Shown here one piece after another: positions 5,990 through 6,942 of a stretch of DNA of 6,942 bases. The position numbers and the translations under genes were made by a program. Every line of letters starts with the position of its first letter. The stretch's first letter is position 1. The stretch is from positions 1 through 6,942 of the forward strand of contig JAJYJN010000058.1 of assembly GCA_021789455.1 (NCBI GenBank), written 5' to 3'. This DNA is from a bacterium (lineage in GTDB: Bacteria; SZUA-79; Acidulodesulfobacterales; Acidulodesulfobacteraceae). The notes under the pieces were generated by a model. It had not been told where the DNA came from. It made no database searches and was given only the letters and a program-made list of their open reading frames with translations.

Positions 5990-6334
5990 CCTCTTCAATT
6001 CCGCATTTAATTCCTTATGAATCAAAATTGCAGCTATTTGTCCGGGACTTACCTTAATATTTTCCTTTTCCCTATAATCGCGAGCAATATTTTTTAATGC
6101 GTCCCAATCCTCTTTGCAGAAAGGTATTTTCTTTCTCTCGCCGTTTTCAATGACGGACGGTCTTCCGCCGGAGGATTTCAAAGCTTCTATAAGGTGTTGA
6201 CGGACGGCGAACAGCGCGGCCGGAGAACCGGATTTATCAATTTTAACCGCACTTGTTGCTTTTAATGCTTTGGCTGCTTTATTACGGTTTACTTTTCTCT
6301 GAGTTAAGCTTGTATCTTTTATTTTCTTTAACAT
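5978..6334 (-). CDS. Basic 118-aa protein, possible ribbon-helix-helix DNA-binding C-terminus
   Basis: I do not recognise a named family. The N-terminus (about 1-34) is Lys/Arg-rich and low complexity. The middle has ALFAVRQHLIEAL (40-52), a likely helix. From GRPS (57-60), the C-terminus reads as a short strand RKKIPF (67-72), a helix EDWDALKNIARDY (75-87), then SPGQIAAILIHKEL (96-109). That strand-helix-turn-helix order is compatible with a ribbon-helix-helix repressor or antitoxin, but this is inference. A GTG at 6343 could open the frame 3 codons earlier. It is part of AGGTGAT (6345-6339), an excellent SD placed 5 nt before the ATG at 6334, so the ATG is the start. The upstream small ORF stops at 6347, 12 nt before this ATG, implying one mRNA and a two-gene, toxin-antitoxin-like layout. 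Lies on the element side of the tRNA-Leu fragment. Confidence 0.7.
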   Translation of the reverse strand: MLKKIKDTSLTQRKVNRNKAAKALKATSAVKIDKSGSPAALFAVRQHLIEALKSSGGRPSVIENGERKKIPFCKEDWDALKNIARDYREKENIKVSPGQIAAILIHKELNAELKRENR

Positions 6335-6338
6335 TATT

Positions 6339-6345
6339 ATCACCT
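6339..6345 (-). promoter_or_regulatory. Shine-Dalgarno AGGTGAT that decides the ATG start at 6334
   Basis: AGGTGAT complements the 16S 3' end and ends 4 nt from the ATG. It contains the GTG that would otherwise be taken as an upstream start. It begins 1 nt after the stop codon of the preceding small ORF. Confidence 0.7.
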
Positions 6346-6346
6346 A

Positions 6347-6521
6347 TTATTTGGCTTGGTCATATTTATCTATTCTATAAAGCATCCCGTCAAACTCGAA
6401 GACTACCTCGCCCTGATTTGTTTCCCTGCCGAAACTATGAAGAAAATTTTTAAGTCTGGTTAAATTACTTTCAAATTTATCGGGGTCAATATATTTTAGA
6501 TAAATCAATTTTTTTAGGCAT
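6347..6521 (-). pseudogene. Small unrecognised ORF with apparent frame disruption (53-57 aa)
   Basis: A protein-like frame runs from TTG at 6508 to TAA at 6349-6347: IDPDKFESNLTRLKNFLHS (residues 7-25 from the TTG) and later GEVVFEFDGMLYRIDKYD. No family is recognised. There is no ATG in this frame before an upstream stop until residue 42, and no SD. An ATG at 6521 has a proper promoter upstream, but its own frame ends at TGA (6488-6486). Removing one A from the A7 run (6515-6509) would join the ATG to the long frame and give a clean 57-aa product starting MPKKLIYLKY. So either the gene starts at TTG, is shifted by a homopolymer error or real mutation, or depends on slippage at the A-run. It is tightly linked to the 118-aa gene downstream and may be its functional partner. 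Confidence 0.45.
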
Positions 6522-6546
6522 AATAAGATATTTTATTATTTATTTT

Positions 6547-6575
6547 ATTTTAATACTTTTGACCCCAAAAGTCAA
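6547..6575 (-). promoter_or_regulatory. Strong sigma-70 promoter of the small-ORF/118-aa operon
   Basis: On the - strand: TTGACT (6575-6570, 5/6), a 17-nt spacer, then TAAAAT (6552-6547, 5/6). The expected start is near 6540, about 19 nt before the ATG at 6521. The spacer is almost entirely occupied by the palindrome at 6555-6572. Confidence 0.6.
6555..6572. promoter_or_regulatory. Palindromic operator inside the promoter spacer
   Basis: ACTTTTG (6555-6561), accc, CAAAAGT (6566-6572): perfect 7-bp arms with a 4-bp centre, lying between -35 and -10 and touching the -35. The position is ideal for a repressor excluding RNA polymerase. The 118-aa protein encoded by the same operon is the natural candidate for autoregulation (inference). 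Confidence 0.5.
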
Positions 6576-6591
6576 ATTACTTTTAAGTTCT

Positions 6592-6750
6592 TTAGTTTTT
6601 TTGAATTACTGGTTTCTTAATCCCGAACTTTTTTGCCAGGAAGCTGATAAACTGTTTCGTATTTCCGATAGTCTTAGCCGCTTTCGTCATATTATAATCG
6701 TCGGGCAAAAGATTTCTAATCAGAATATCTGAATTAGATTTAAACGGCAT
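6592..6750 (-). CDS. 52-aa protein with Fis-like helix-turn-helix
   Basis: ATG at 6750 to TAA at 6594-6592. Residues 20-44 carry NMTKAAKTIGN (20-30) then ISFLAKKFGIKKP (35-47). This pattern matches the Fis/HTH_8 type of helix-turn-helix, in which N-x-T-x-AA-x-x-x-G is followed by a recognition helix ending K-x-G-I. About 17 N-terminal residues precede it, starting MPFKSNSDIL, so this is a stand-alone HTH rather than the tail of a sigma-54 activator. GGAAG lies 9 nt upstream as a modest SD. The frame stays open 9 codons further upstream without an ATG. It probably binds DNA; its targets are unknown. It has its own space between two operator-bearing promoters, in the accessory region. Confidence 0.5.
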   Translation of the reverse strand: MPFKSNSDILIRNLLPDDYNMTKAAKTIGNTKQFISFLAKKFGIKKPVIQKN

Positions 6751-6815
6751 ACGCTTCAACTTCCAAACGAACCATTTTTACATTAATATTGCCTTATTTA
6801 TCTGCCGGATGGTCC

Positions 6816-6849
6816 ATAAGTATTGACATTGTAAATACTTATAATTTAC
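6816..6849. promoter_or_regulatory. Nested palindromes covering the brnT-like promoter
   Basis: ATAAGTATT (6816-6824) and AATACTTAT (6834-6842) are perfect 9-bp inverted arms 9 bp apart. GTAAAT (6831-6836) and ATTTAC (6844-6849) form a second, overlapping inverted repeat 7 bp apart. Both overlie the -35 and spacer of the promoter for the gene at 6864, as expected for an autoregulating antitoxin such as BrnA (inference). Confidence 0.55.
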
Positions 6850-6857
6850 GTTATAAT
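6829..6857 (+). promoter_or_regulatory. Promoter of the brnT-like gene, leaderless start
   Basis: TTGTAA (6829-6834, 4/6), 17 nt, TATAAT (6852-6857, perfect). The predicted +1 is about 6864, the A of the start codon, and no SD is present, so the mRNA is probably leaderless. A TTGACA at 6823-6828 is 11 or 23 nt from the two TATAAT boxes and so is not usable with either. Confidence 0.5.
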
Positions 6858-6863
6858 TAAAAA

Positions 6864-6942
6864 ATGAAAATTATTTTCGATGAAAATAAAAACAAAAAAT
6901 TACTTAAAGAAAGAGGCGTTAATTTCGAGACGGTTATAGATA
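6864..6942 (+). CDS. BrnT-like (DUF497) ribonuclease toxin, 5' part only
   Basis: The window ends after 26 codons. The start MKIIFDENKN followed by ERGVNFETVID has the spacing of the BrnT/DUF497 N-terminus (short beta strand with Asp-Glu, Lys-rich helix, then H/RGV-x-FE). BrnT toxins are small (about 90-100 aa) RelE-fold ribonucleases paired with a downstream BrnA antitoxin that also represses the promoter. The nested palindromes upstream support such regulation. BrnA would lie beyond the window and cannot be checked. Short evidence, so the call is moderate. Confidence 0.55.
   Translation, partial: MKIIFDENKNKKLLKERGVNFETVID

Noticed and set aside
6335..6343. GTG start giving a 121-aa version of the 118-aa protein
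   Set aside because: The GTG is inside the AGGTGAT ribosome-binding site and has no SD of its own; the ATG at 6334 is ideally spaced.
6253..6453. + strand 66-codon frame over the 118-aa gene start and the small ORF
   Set aside because: No SD, low-complexity Leu/Tyr-rich product, and the - strand has a coherent operon with promoter and SD.
6486..6521. prfB-style programmed +1 frameshift at TAT-TGA-C in the small ORF
   Set aside because: The TGA-C context is suggestive, but no stimulating SD-like sequence precedes it and the slippery codon differs. A homopolymer indel or TTG start is simpler.
6555..6572. The palindrome as a transcription terminator for the 52-aa gene
   Set aside because: No T-run follows on either strand, while the repeat fits exactly between a good -35 and -10, so an operator is the better reading.
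1..6942. CRISPR array, rRNA, integrase or complete IS
   Set aside because: No regularly spaced long repeats, no rRNA-like sequence and no recombinase or transposase motifs were found on either strand.

Overview
AT-rich bacterial DNA with two clearly different halves. Positions 1 to about 5840 carry well-formed core genes. Positions about 5840 to 6942 look like the edge of an integrated mobile element. The organism is a bacterium using the MEP isoprenoid pathway (ispD, ispF), with a CarD-type RNA polymerase regulator, CCA-encoding tRNA genes, an HD-GYP phosphodiesterase and a candidate sigma-54 promoter. That mix would suit an uncultivated, low-GC, deltaproteobacterial-like lineage, but the assignment is inference only; a Firmicutes-like origin cannot be excluded because carD / yacL-like / ispD / ispF clustering is also known there.

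Layout, core half: a CarD/CdnL-family regulator (57-584, +) is followed by a four-TM PIN-TRAM protein of the YacL type (620-1675, +). Converging on them is the ispD-ispF pair (1698-2474 and 2495-2998, both -), two steps of isoprenoid precursor synthesis. ispF is divergent from a YqjM/NamA-type Old Yellow Enzyme (3098-4165, +), and the two share a compact region with back-to-back extended -10 promoters. An HD-GYP cyclic-di-GMP phosphodiesterase (4213-5448, -) converges on the OYE gene. It has a near-perfect sigma-54 -24/-12 site and a leader able to form two mutually exclusive hairpins.

Junction (5449-5900): AT-rich non-coding DNA with a 10-bp tandem repeat, spaced TGGCA repeats resembling an insertion-sequence end, a doubtful 43-aa ORF, and then the last 60 nt of a tRNA-Leu(CAA) gene on the - strand. 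The fragment runs from the anticodon stem to CCA and lacks the acceptor 5' strand and the D arm. This is what a tRNA-targeting integrase leaves at the distal att site. Its polarity places the inserted element to the right of 5900, with the chromosome to the left.

Accessory half (5901-6942): small genes typical of islands. There is a basic 118-aa protein with a possible ribbon-helix-helix C-terminus, preceded by a short, frame-disrupted ORF in the same transcription unit under a strong promoter that contains a palindrome. Next comes a 52-aa protein with a Fis-like helix-turn-helix, and at the right edge the first 26 codons of a BrnT-like (DUF497) toxin whose promoter is covered by nested palindromes. 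No integrase, transposase, CRISPR array or rRNA is visible.
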